Below are positions 54,341 to 62,220 of a stretch of 64,000 nt of DNA, in pieces. Under the pieces are notes generated by a model. That model saw nothing but the letters and a program-made list of their open reading frames with translations. It searched no databases and was not told where the DNA came from. The stretch is from CAYVUB01 sp964454675 (GTDB lineage: Bacteria; Bacteroidota; Bacteroidia; Flavobacteriales; Flavobacteriaceae). Position 1 is the stretch's first letter. Each line of letters starts with the position of its first letter. A program made the translations under genes and the position numbers. The stretch is from positions 16,805 to 80,804 of the forward strand of contig CAYVUB010000010.1 in the NCBI GenBank assembly GCA_964454675.1, in the 5' to 3' direction.

Positions 54341-54979
54341 ATGAAACATTTGGTCTTTGCATTCGTATTTTTCATCTCATTATCAGGCTTATCCCAAGAT
54401 GCCGCAAAAGCTAAAGCCTTACTCAACGAAGTGAGCACCAAAGTAAAAGGGTATCAAAATATCTCTATCGATTTTAAATATGTTTTAAAAAATACCAGCG
54501 AAAATATTAATCAGGAAACCCGTGGCAGCGTGGTGATTGAGGGTGAAAAATATGTACTGAACATTTTGGGTGTCACCAGAATTTTTGATGGCAAAAAACT
54601 TTACACCATAAGCCCCGAAGATGAAGAAGTAACCATTTCAAAAGACAATACCGATGAAAATACGATAACACCAAGCAAAATGTTGAGTTTTTACAAAGAG
54701 GGCTACAATTATGCTATGGATATTACTCAAAATGTTGACGGCAGAAAAATACAGTATGTAAAACTTACGCCTATTGACAGCAATTCTGAAATTAAACAGG
54801 TACTTTTAGGTATTGATGCAAAAACCAAACACATTTACAATTTGATTGAAGTGGGCAAAAACGAAACCAGAACGACACTTACCGTAAAATCTTTCAAAAC
54901 CAACGAGCCTATTTCAAAAACCTTATTTACATTTGACAAAAACAAGTATAAAGGCTATTACATCAACAATTTAGATTAA
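54341..54979 (+). CDS. lolA: LolA-like outer-membrane lipoprotein carrier
   Basis: A 212-aa periplasmic protein: signal peptide MKHLVFAFVFFISLSGLSQ, then the LolA beta fold (LLNEVSTKVKGYQNISIDFKYVLKN; GSVVIEGEKYVLNILGVTRIFDGKKLYTISPE; key signature is the open beta barrel). LolA shuttles lipoproteins from LolCDE to the outer membrane. ATG 54341 chosen over one at 54302, which would add a basic leader before the signal peptide. Lies between ftsK and lptFG, an order typical of Flavobacteriaceae. Confidence 0.85.
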   Translation: MKHLVFAFVFFISLSGLSQDAAKAKALLNEVSTKVKGYQNISIDFKYVLKNTSENINQETRGSVVIEGEKYVLNILGVTRIFDGKKLYTISPEDEEVTISKDNTDENTITPSKMLSFYKEGYNYAMDITQNVDGRKIQYVKLTPIDSNSEIKQVLLGIDAKTKHIYNLIEVGKNETRTTLTVKSFKTNEPISKTLFTFDKNKYKGYYINNLD

Positions 54980-54993
54980 GGTTTAACCGGCCG

Positions 54994-56979
54994 ATGAAAC
55001 TATTAGACAGGTATATACTTTCCACCTACTTAAAAACATTTTTGAGCGTATTTGTAATACTTATGCTCATTTTTGTTTTACAGGCTATCTGGCTGTACAT
55101 CTCAGAGCTGGCAGGTAAGGATTTGGATATTGCTGTCATCCTTAAATTTTTAATGTACATCACGCCTACCCTGATTCCGTTGATATTACCGCTCACCATT
55201 TTATTGGCATCTATTATGGTTTTTGGGGCTTTTGCCGAGAATTATGAGTTTGCGGCAATGAAATCAACCGGTATCTCATTACAACGTGCCATGCGTGGTT
55301 TAAGTATTTTTATCGTACTATTATCAATCATCACATTTTTCTTTTCAAACAATGTCATTCCGTGGGCACAATTTGAATCATACAACTTGCGTAGAAACAT
55401 TGCAAAACTCAAACCGGCACTGGCAATTGCCGAAGGACAGTTTAATGAAATAGGCAATTACAACATAAAAGTAGAAACCAAAAGCGGCGATCGCGGGCAA
55501 TACCTTAAAAAAGTGATTATGCACGAACGCCAAAGCAGAAGAACCGGAAACTTTAAAGTAATTTATGCCGATTCCGGAGAGCTTAAGAGCAATGAAAACT
55601 CAAATGTGCTGCAACTGCTGCTTTTTAACGGTAATTACTATGAAGAAATTGACAGCAAGGACCACAAAGAACGACAAAAACGCCCACATGCAAAAAGTTA
55701 TTTTGAGCAATATACCTTAAATATCGACCTTGAATTTTTAAACAGCGATGTCGATCTGGAAGATAAAAGCTTGAACAACCGTTACAACATGCTTGATGTA
55801 TCTGAACTCAATTATACCATTGACAGCTTATATCAAAACAAAACCATGGCATATCAAGATTTGTCGCAAACGCTGTACACACGTACCTCCGCCGCAAATT
55901 TAAAAGACCATATTGTTCCCAAAAAAGATACGGTTTTTACCGGAAATATTCTGGAGTTATTCGGGAATAAAAGCAAAGTACAACTGCTTAACCTGTCTAT
56001 AAACAGCATGAACAGCACCCAGCAGATTATCACCATAAAAGAACAAGGTTTTGTAGTGTCTGACAAATGGCTTAATAAACACGTGATTGCACTTCACGAA
56101 AAATACTCACTGGGCATTGCCTGTATCATCCTGTTTTTTGTAGGCGCACCATTGGGAGCTTTAATACGCAAAGGCGGTATTGGCTTACCTTTGGTAATTG
56201 CCATTTTATTGTTTTTGAGTTACCATTTTATAGGACTGTTTGCAAAAAACAGTGCCGAAAACGGAACGATGAGTCCCATATTAGGAACCTGGTTGTCAAC
56301 CTTAATCATGCTGCCGCTCGGGATTTATTTAACACACAGAGCCACCAACGACAAAGGATTATTTGAGTTTGACAGTTTTATGGAACCTATCAAAAAATTC
56401 CTGAATCTGAAACCAAAAAACACTGTTACCATCAACGGTGAGCTTATCAATTACGGATTTTTGCAAGGCTACAAAACCGACCGCTTAATAGACGTTATTA
56501 AAAATTACGAAACGCTTAATCACGATAAAAGCATCATCCCGTTTGCCTTTAACATCTTGTCAAAACGGAATGTACCGGTTGATTATCTTACTGAAAACGG
56601 AATTTCGGTTGATGCTCATTATATCACTTCAAAAAAAGAAGCAACAGACACTATCGATTATTCAAAAATTGCCATGGTATTTTTCAGTATTGGAGCTGTT
56701 TTACTCATACTTCATTTTGTATTCAAAAACAACAAACTGCCCGAAGCCGCATCGGCATCTATCGATTTAAGTTTAATTTGCCTGTTTGTATATATTCTTT
56801 ATTTTATTATAACGTCCATCAAGCTAAAATCATTCTATAAAATGTTAAAACTCGATATAAAACCTGTAAGCATCCTGTTAATGCTCTTAGGCTTTCCGTT
56901 ATATTTTGTGACGCATTTTTTAATAAAAAATAAAATCAAAGACGACTTGGACAGGGCTTGCGCCGAATATGTAAAATAA
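54994..56979 (+). CDS. LptF/LptG family LPS-export permease, extended
   Basis: A 661-aa inner-membrane protein. The N-terminal MKLLDRYILSTYLKTFL is the YjgP/YjgQ signature; three helices, a periplasmic beta-jellyroll (about 130-350), then three more helices (IIFLFFVGAPLGALIRKGG near 375). Beyond the usual ~350-480 residues there is an extra segment (about 460-550) and another pair of helices (about 565-640). LptFG and the ATPase LptB drive LPS transport. Which of F or G it is cannot be told. Confidence 0.85.
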   Translation: MKLLDRYILSTYLKTFLSVFVILMLIFVLQAIWLYISELAGKDLDIAVILKFLMYITPTLIPLILPLTILLASIMVFGAFAENYEFAAMKSTGISLQRAMRGLSIFIVLLSIITFFFSNNVIPWAQFESYNLRRNIAKLKPALAIAEGQFNEIGNYNIKVETKSGDRGQYLKKVIMHERQSRRTGNFKVIYADSGELKSNENSNVLQLLLFNGNYYEEIDSKDHKERQKRPHAKSYFEQYTLNIDLEFLNSDVDLEDKSLNNRYNMLDVSELNYTIDSLYQNKTMAYQDLSQTLYTRTSAANLKDHIVPKKDTVFTGNILELFGNKSKVQLLNLSINSMNSTQQIITIKEQGFVVSDKWLNKHVIALHEKYSLGIACIILFFVGAPLGALIRKGGIGLPLVIAILLFLSYHFIGLFAKNSAENGTMSPILGTWLSTLIMLPLGIYLTHRATNDKGLFEFDSFMEPIKKFLNLKPKNTVTINGELINYGFLQGYKTDRLIDVIKNYETLNHDKSIIPFAFNILSKRNVPVDYLTENGISVDAHYITSKKEATDTIDYSKIAMVFFSIGAVLLILHFVFKNNKLPEAASASIDLSLICLFVYILYFIITSIKLKSFYKMLKLDIKPVSILLMLLGFPLYFVTHFLIKNKIKDDLDRACAEYVK

Positions 56980-56984
56980 GTCTG

Positions 56985-56993
56985 TATCTTTGC
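56985..56993 (+). promoter_or_regulatory. -7 promoter box for ribB
   Basis: TATCTTTGC, an exact match immediately after the lptFG stop, with a leader of about 10 nt. It overrules the longer in-frame start at 56958. Confidence 0.55.
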
Positions 56994-57008
56994 AAAAAAT
57001 CTGTACTC

Positions 57009-58157
57009 ATGATGACTGCCGCACAACCATCGACCATAACACTCAACACTATAGAAGAAGCCATTGAAGACATCCGGCAAGGAAAAGTTATCATTGTGGT
57101 TGATGATGCCGACAGAGAAAACGAAGGCGATTTTCTTGCTGCCGCAGAAAAAGTAACGCCGCAGATGATAAATTTTATGGCAACTCACGGCCGAGGATTA
57201 ATTTGCGCACCGCTTACCGAAAGCCGTTGTAAAGCTTTGGATTTGCACATGATGGTTAACAATAATACCGACCCGATGGAAACAGCCTTTACCGTATCGG
57301 TCGATTTGCGCGGTAATGGCGTGACTACAGGAATTTCTGCTGCCGACAGGGCAAAAACCGTGAAAGCGCTTATTGACCCGAATACACGACCTTTTGAATT
57401 GGGACGTCCGGGGCATATATTTCCGTTGGTAGCCAAAGAAGGCGGCGTACTGCGACGCACAGGCCATACCGAAGCCGCCATTGATTTTGCACGGTTGGCA
57501 GGATTACAGCCCGCAGGTGTGATTGTGGAAATTATGAATGAAGACGGCACCATGGCACGATTACCGCAGCTTATGGATGTTGCCGGAAAATTCGGTTTAA
57601 AAATTGTTTCTATCGAAGATTTGGTAGCTTACCGCATGCAGCACGATTCATTAATAGAAAAGAAAGAAGATTTTGATGTGATGACGCGTTTTGGGCAGTT
57701 TAGATTGCGTGCGTACAAACAAACTACCAACAATCAAATACATATTGCACTTACCAAAGGCAGCTGGAATGCAGACGAACCTGTATTGACCCGTGTAAAC
57801 TCGACTTTGGTAAACAATGATATTCTGGGAACGTTGACCAACAACCCCGATAAAAAGCTGGAAGATATGTTTGCCGCCATCAATACCGAAGGAAAAGGCG
57901 CTGTTATTTTTATCAACCAGCAAAACCAATCAACCGATATTCTTGACAGGCTTGCAACTTTAAAAACGCAGCAAAACAATAAAACCCTGATAAAAGCACC
58001 GGGCATCCAACTTGATAACAAAGACTTTGGCATAGGTGCTCAAATACTTCACGATATTAATATTCATAAATTAAGATTACTGTCAAACAACCTGCAAACC
58101 AAACGTGTGGGAATGATAGGCTACGGACTCGAGATTATTGAATACGTTAATTATTAG
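57009..58157 (+). CDS. ribB: 3,4-dihydroxy-2-butanone-4-phosphate synthase with degenerate GTP cyclohydrolase II domain
   Basis: A 382-aa riboflavin-pathway protein. The RibB part (about 1-205) is intact: DDADRENEGDF, FMATHGRGLICAPLT, GISAADRAKTVKAL and the RTGHTEAAIDFARLAGL motif. The RibA-like part (about 210-382) lacks the zinc cysteines: where GCH II has an H-S-E-C...C-D-C pattern, this protein has RVNSTLVNNDILGTL, and the QEGRGIGL helix is replaced by FINQQNQSTDIL. It therefore cannot be a normal GTP cyclohydrolase II; the genome should encode another. Start at ATG 57009 or 57012. Confidence 0.9.
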   Translation: MMTAAQPSTITLNTIEEAIEDIRQGKVIIVVDDADRENEGDFLAAAEKVTPQMINFMATHGRGLICAPLTESRCKALDLHMMVNNNTDPMETAFTVSVDLRGNGVTTGISAADRAKTVKALIDPNTRPFELGRPGHIFPLVAKEGGVLRRTGHTEAAIDFARLAGLQPAGVIVEIMNEDGTMARLPQLMDVAGKFGLKIVSIEDLVAYRMQHDSLIEKKEDFDVMTRFGQFRLRAYKQTTNNQIHIALTKGSWNADEPVLTRVNSTLVNNDILGTLTNNPDKKLEDMFAAINTEGKGAVIFINQQNQSTDILDRLATLKTQQNNKTLIKAPGIQLDNKDFGIGAQILHDINIHKLRLLSNNLQTKRVGMIGYGLEIIEYVNY

Positions 58158-58170
58158 AATAAACCACAAA

Positions 58171-58209
58171 GGACTAAAAGTCCATAGTTTGGTTTTGGAC
58201 TAAAAGTCC
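58171..58209. repeat. Two copies of GGACTAAAAGTCC
   Basis: The 13-base palindrome GGACTAAAAGTCC occurs at 58171-58183 and 58197-58209, start to start 26 bp apart, in the non-coding segment after ribB. Each copy can form a 5-bp stem. They begin a cluster of repeats ahead of the assembly gap. Confidence 0.6.
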
Positions 58210-58220
58210 GATTTTAAAGT

Positions 58221-58282
58221 AGCCACATATTACACGAATTTACACGAATTACTTTTTGTGAAAATTCGTGTAATATGTGGCT
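58221..58282. repeat. Perfect 20-bp inverted repeat with internal direct repeat
   Basis: Positions 58221-58240 (starting AGCCACATATT) are the exact reverse complement of 58263-58282 (ending ATATGTGGCT), around a 22-nt centre that begins with a second copy of TACACGAATT (58241-58250). The ACACGAATT unit is a word I associate with dispersed non-coding repeats in Bacteroidota genomes. No T-run follows, so it is not a simple terminator. Confidence 0.65.
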
Positions 58283-58320
58283 TAAAATTTTTAAAAACTA
58301 AAGTTGATGCACTGAAAGTA

Positions 58321-58530
58321 CATAGTTTTGAACTGTATTTGGAACCAATAAATCTCATAACCGGATATGTTCGTCNNNNNNNNNNNNNNNNNNNNNNNNN
58401 NNNNNNNNNNNNNNNNNNNNNNNNNNNNNNNNNNNNNNNNNNNNNNNNNNNNNNNNNNNNNNNNNNNNNNNNNNNCATAGTTTTGAACTGTATTTGGAAC
58501 CAATAAATCTCATAACCGGATATGTTCGTC
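58321..58530. other. 100-N assembly gap flanked by identical 55-bp ends
   Basis: N bases fill 58376-58475. The 55 bases before the gap (58321-58375) and the 55 after it (58476-58530), both starting CATAGTTTTGAACTG, are identical. A 55-base overlap at contig ends is what de Bruijn assemblers produce with k=55, and 100 N is a placeholder. Either the two contigs simply overlap here (true gap zero) or a tandem repeat longer than the read-resolved k-mer was collapsed. Confidence 0.8.
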
Positions 58531-58611
58531 ATTAAACAGGTTTTGATGTTGCAGGGTTAATTTGTTATATTTACTTTTATATACATTATAGATATACTTG
58601 CATAAAAATAT

Positions 58612-58729
58612 ATGAAGCCTTTCGCCTCTAATAACATTCGTTTTTCCTTTTATCGTTGCAGGACAAACAAAAAATGAGCTTTATTATGATATTAATAACC
58701 AATTGACAACTACAAAAAGAATATGTCGA
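58612..58729 (+). pseudogene. Truncated paralogue of the downstream secreted protein
   Basis: After a degraded start (ATG at 58612), one frame reads SLSPLITFVFPFIVAGQTKN, then ELYYDINNQLTTTKRICR, joining in frame to the next gene's ATG. It is a signal peptide (cleavage after VAG) plus about 22 mature residues. QTKNELYYDIN aligns with QAKPEKYYDVN of the next gene, so this is a clipped copy. The reading frame from the ATG itself is broken within a few codons. Confidence 0.4.
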
Positions 58730-59354
58730 ATGAAACACATAATAACTACCATAATTATAGTTTTTACATCTTACCAAACGGCATTTTCACAGGCAAAACC
58801 CGAAAAATACTACGATGTAAACTTTAATGAAATTACTTAAGGAAACTTTTGATGAAATTTCGTCACAGGAAAACTATAGGTATAATGAATATGAATTAGA
58901 AGACCATTTTGCCAATATATTATACAGACCAAAAACAAAAGGAAAACTTACCGAAGAAGAATTTACTGCACTCAAAACACAATTGAGTAATATTGAGCCT
59001 TTAAAAGATGATATCATTGTCATAATCTATTATCCCGGAAAAGACCGGTGTAATCAGACCAACGCTAATTCAAGATGGAACATTTTTGATAACGACTACA
59101 AGAAAAGCCTTGACAAATTAACTTCCAACCACCATTTTTGGGTTTATAAAAATGATGAAGACTTAAACTACTATTACCCAAACAAAGTTAGCTGGCAAAA
59201 AGACAACAATCAGATAATAGAAATGTTCTTTTTCAAAATACACTATCCTTGTTTTAGTTCTGCCGTTATAGACAGCAATGGAAATTATATTTTAAATTTA
59301 GGCGAATTTGGAAAGCAACATATTTTACAATCTGTAAAAGAACTTAAAAAGTAG
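58730..59354 (+). pseudogene. Secreted thioredoxin-fold-like protein, frameshifted near its N-terminus
   Basis: A signal-peptide ORF (58730-58840, MKHIITTIIIVFTSYQTAFS then QAKPEKYYDVNFNEIT and stop) overlaps a 175-aa ORF in the +1 frame (58827-59354, MKLLKETFDEISSQENYRYN...). The second ORF alone has no signal peptide; joining them by a +1 shift within 58827-58840 gives one secreted protein of about 205 aa. The mature part looks thioredoxin-like (IIVIIYYPGKDRCNQ; FSSAVIDSNGNYILNLGEFG) without a CxxC. Could be a sequencing error or a recent pseudogene. Confidence 0.55.
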
Positions 59355-59367
59355 TTTAAATCACTAA

Positions 59368-60573
59368 TTACAGCTTAACCGCCAGTACACTGTTAACAGC
59401 TTCTGTCATTTTTTTGGCACGATGCTTAACTTCATCTTCTGTCCACGACAATTTTATTAAACACGAAATATTCCTGCCAATATAAAAATCTGACTGTTCA
59501 AACGATTGGGTTTTTAAATATTCCATACCTTCTTTAATTTGAGGCGAAACAGGATACAATGTTTTAAGCTCTTTTAAGTGTTCCCACTTGCGCACATAAT
59601 GCCAGTTGTTGTCATAATAATGAAAACAGCCGTCAATACCGGCATCTTTCAAAGCTGTCATTGCTGCCCGTGCGGTTTGCAAATCGGGTAAAAAGAAATT
59701 TAAAAACGAATAATTTTCTTCGCCACCATCAGGAACCGTTCTAAAAACCACTTCGGGAATAGTAGCTAAAGCTGTTCTTAAAATGGTATAATATTTTTTC
59801 TGAATGGCAATAAACTCACTCAAACGTCTTACCTGAGCCAAGCCTACGGCAGCGTTCAATTCTGAAATCCTGAAATTATAGCCCAGCACAGGATGCGTTT
59901 CGGCACCTCTGTCACTGCCTATATGGTCATGACCATGATCTGAAAACTGGTCGGCAAGCTCTGCATATTTTGAATTATTGGTAATCACGGCACCACCTTC
60001 ACCACAAGTAATAACTTTTACAAAATCAAAAGAAAAACAACCTACATCACCATAACTGCCTAAAGGTTTCCCTTTGTAGAATCCGCCGATAGCCTGGCAG
60101 GCATCTTCAACCAAAACCAATTGATGCTCATTACAAATGCGTTGTAATGCCTCAAGATTTGCCATACTTCCGCACATGTGAACCGGCATTATGGCTTTGG
60201 TTTTTGGAGTAACAGCCTTTTTTACGGCTTCAACATCCAACGTTAAGGTGTCATCAATATCTACCAAAACAGGAATAGCACCAAGCATCATAACAGCTTC
60301 AAAACTTGCTACAAATGTAAACGACGGCATAATGACCTCGTCTCCTGCTCCAACGCCGGCAACCGCCAGTGCCATCGAAACAGCAGCAGTACCGCTCGAA
60401 ACTACTTGCGCATGCTTTACCTGAAGTTGTTTTTGCAGTTCGGCTTCCAGCTCTTTGGCTTTCCAGTGACCGTTGCGCATACCGTCAAAGCCGTAACGCA
60501 TAAGCACACCGCTTTGCAGAACATCGTTAACTTCTTTGCGCTCGGCATCACCAAATAATTCAAATCCCGGCAT
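59368..60573 (-). CDS. DegT/DnrJ/EryC1/StrS family aminotransferase
   Basis: A 401-aa PLP-dependent sugar aminotransferase-like enzyme. SSGTAAVSMALAVAGVGAGDEVIMPSFTF (key SSGTAAV and GDEV) binds PLP phosphate, VEDACQAIGG holds the Asp that contacts the pyridine N, and Lys186 in FDFVKVITCGEGGAVI is the Schiff-base lysine. GYNFRISELNAAVGLAQ near 245 is the substrate/dimer region. Such enzymes aminate nucleotide-linked ketosugars for surface glycans or natural products. No sugar-nucleotide genes are adjacent. It follows the thioredoxin-like gene by 12 bp on the same strand. Confidence 0.85.
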   Translation of the reverse strand: MPGFELFGDAERKEVNDVLQSGVLMRYGFDGMRNGHWKAKELEAELQKQLQVKHAQVVSSGTAAVSMALAVAGVGAGDEVIMPSFTFVASFEAVMMLGAIPVLVDIDDTLTLDVEAVKKAVTPKTKAIMPVHMCGSMANLEALQRICNEHQLVLVEDACQAIGGFYKGKPLGSYGDVGCFSFDFVKVITCGEGGAVITNNSKYAELADQFSDHGHDHIGSDRGAETHPVLGYNFRISELNAAVGLAQVRRLSEFIAIQKKYYTILRTALATIPEVVFRTVPDGGEENYSFLNFFLPDLQTARAAMTALKDAGIDGCFHYYDNNWHYVRKWEHLKELKTLYPVSPQIKEGMEYLKTQSFEQSDFYIGRNISCLIKLSWTEDEVKHRAKKMTEAVNSVLAVKL

Positions 60574-60585
60574 TGAGAGTAAAAA

Positions 60586-61026
60586 TTATAATGTTTTTAA
60601 AAAAGATAAATAATTGGTAAGTGACGCAGCTGAAATATCTGTAAAATGCTCACCCAAAATTTTACCGTTAGTGTCTATTGTTATAAGTGACGGAAATGTT
60701 TTGGTTTTATTGTAATGAGCTACCAGACGCTGGCTTTTTTCGTTGTCAACATCTGATATATTGTTGTCTCTACCTGAAACATCAGCATACAACAATACTA
60801 TTTTACCTGATAATACTTTGAACTCCGGCGTAGCAAAAAAATTGGTTTCTAATGCCTTTATACTTTCAGAATCCTGATGATTGGTAAAAAATATCAAAAT
60901 AGGCTTGCTGCTGTCTTTTGAAGCGGTTCTGGCTTCTTCAATATCTGTTTTCCATTGAAACTGCTCGCTTTGTGCAAAAGCACCTATACTAAAAACACAT
61001 AGTAAAATAAGAATCACTTTTTTCAT
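60586..61026 (-). CDS. Secreted thioredoxin-fold protein lacking the CxxC
   Basis: A 146-aa protein with a signal peptide (VFSIGAFAQ). The fold is that of thioredoxin-like DUF255/thioredoxin_7 proteins (WKTDIEEARTASKDSSKPILIFFTN; LLYADVSG; FPSLITIDTNGKIL with cis-Pro). At the position of the redox motif it has TNHQDSESIKALETNFF, with no cysteine at all in the mature protein, so it cannot do thiol chemistry and may be a chaperone or binding relic. Probably co-transcribed with the DegT gene. Confidence 0.75.
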   Translation of the reverse strand: MKKVILILLCVFSIGAFAQSEQFQWKTDIEEARTASKDSSKPILIFFTNHQDSESIKALETNFFATPEFKVLSGKIVLLYADVSGRDNNISDVDNEKSQRLVAHYNKTKTFPSLITIDTNGKILGEHFTDISAASLTNYLSFLKTL

Positions 61027-61164
61027 GATGTTATTGATTATAAAATAATATTAGTCCAACAAATATAAAAATATTAAATTACACCTGTATCAACTTGTTT
61101 GGTTACTTTTTCAACATTTAAAGAATTTGATAATTAAAAAGTTTCAAAAAATTAAAGAATTTAC

Positions 61165-61196
61165 TTGAAAGAAATAAAAAAGGGTTCTATATTTGC
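61165..61196 (+). promoter_or_regulatory. Promoter for tRNA-Ser
   Basis: TTG (61165-61167), a 20-bp spacer, then TATATTTGC (61188-61196), the same -7 sequence as the tRNA-Met promoter. Confidence 0.65.
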
Positions 61197-61234
61197 AGCC
61201 GCATTACAGGAAATATCTGTTATGAGACACTCAG

Positions 61235-61322
61235 GGAGAAATGGCAGAGCGGTCGAATGCGGCAGTCTTGAAAACTGTTGAGGGTCACACCTCCGGGGGT
61301 TCGAATCCCTCTTTCTCCGCCA
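61235..61322 (+). tRNA. tRNA-Ser(TGA), CCA encoded
   Basis: A class II tRNA: acceptor GGAGAAA/TTTCTCC, D-arm starting TGGCAGAGCGGTCGAAT, anticodon loop CTTGAAA with anticodon TGA, the long variable arm characteristic of serine, T-loop GTTCGAATC, discriminator G, and genomic CCA at 61320-61322. Confidence 0.95.
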
Positions 61323-61332
61323 AGTGACAAAC

Positions 61333-61360
61333 AAACCTACTGATTTTCAGTAGGTTTTTT
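61333..61360 (+). terminator. Intrinsic terminator after tRNA-Ser
   Basis: AAACCTACTGA (61333-61343), loop TTT, TCAGTAGGTTT (61347-61357), then TTT. Confidence 0.85.
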
Positions 61361-61519
61361 ATTTGAAATAGATTTTATTTGCTACCAAATTCCCACTCTG
61401 ATAATCCTGAACTAATTCAATTACAAAATCAAATAAAAAATTTAAAACTATTTTTTTTAAAGCATTTTTAAAGATACCGCTACCCAAAAATATTTGGTTT
61501 TTCTTTTTGTTTAATGATG

Positions 61520-61527
61520 TAACTTTG
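61520..61527 (+). promoter_or_regulatory. -7 promoter box for the Crp/Fnr gene
   Basis: TAACTTTG, an exact match, with TTTG 23 bp upstream (61493-61496). It ends 4 nt before the ATG at 61532, suggesting a leaderless mRNA. Confidence 0.5.
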
Positions 61528-61531
61528 TAGT

Positions 61532-62155
61532 ATGGAAAATCTGGAACAGATCACTGAATTTAGAACCTCGCCCGAACTGGTAAAAAAATTATACCGGTAC
61601 GGAATCCAAAAAAACTATGAAGCAGGCGACATTCTGATAAACGAAAATTCATATATACGTTCCATTCCGATTGTTACCAAAGGAACATTGAAAGTTATCC
61701 GAACCGAAGAAGACGGAAGAGAGCTATTATTATACTATATAAAAGCCGGGGAAAGCTGTATAATGTCTTTCTTGGGCGGACTTCACAACGAAACAAGTAA
61801 AGTAAAAGCAGAAGTTGAGGAAGATGCCGAAATCCTGTTTTTACCTATGGATAAGGTTTCTTTGTTTATTAAAGATTATCCGGAATGGCTGAATTATATT
61901 TTTCGTCTGTATCACAAGCGTTTTGAAGAATTACTGGAAATTGTCAATGCCATCGCCTTTAAAAAAGTAGATGAAAGACTTTTGAATTTACTCAAAAAGA
62001 AAGCTGAGTTGAACAATTCTAAAATCATCCAAACCACCCACGAACAATTAGCCAACGAGCTCGGAACGGCTCGTGTAGTTGTTTCACGACTATTAAAACA
62101 ATTGGAAGAAACAGGTATTGTACAGCTTGGCAGACATAAAATTATCCTTGTGTAA
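61532..62155 (+). CDS. Crp/Fnr family transcriptional regulator
   Basis: A 207-aa regulator with an N-terminal cyclic-nucleotide-binding-type jellyroll (about 25-120; YEAGDILINENSYIRSIPIVTKG) and a C-terminal winged HTH (TTHEQLANELGTARVVVSRLLKQLEETGIV near 167-197). The cAMP-binding RxS pattern is absent, and there is no Fnr-type N-terminal Cys cluster, so the signal is something else. It sits directly upstream of two rhodaneses and a YeiH exporter and is the obvious candidate to bind the duplicated motif at 62151 and 63921. A role in sulfur stress is inferred from neighbours. Confidence 0.9.
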   Translation: MENLEQITEFRTSPELVKKLYRYGIQKNYEAGDILINENSYIRSIPIVTKGTLKVIRTEEDGRELLLYYIKAGESCIMSFLGGLHNETSKVKAEVEEDAEILFLPMDKVSLFIKDYPEWLNYIFRLYHKRFEELLEIVNAIAFKKVDERLLNLLKKKAELNNSKIIQTTHEQLANELGTARVVVSRLLKQLEETGIVQLGRHKIILV

Positions 62156-62195
62156 CCAAAGTAACTGTAAGGCAAAAAATAAGTTCAGACTTTTG
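62151..62195 (+). promoter_or_regulatory. Candidate Crp/Fnr activator site with weak promoter, copy 1
   Basis: TGTAACCAAAGTAACTGTA (62151-62169) lies exactly 37 bp (start to start) ahead of GACTTTTG (62188-62195), a -7-like box with one mismatch. Predicted start about 62200; the motif centre then falls near -40, the position of class-II Crp sites. It overlaps the crp stop codon. The rhodanese gene begins at 62221. Confidence 0.6.
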
Positions 62196-62220
62196 ACAGT
62201 CATGATATAAGTCATAAAAA

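Noticed and set aside
58321..58530. Possible CRISPR array at the repeated sequence around the gap
   Set aside because: Only two identical 55-base copies at contig ends, no spacer-repeat periodicity and no cas genes. Better explained by assembly overlap or a tandem repeat.
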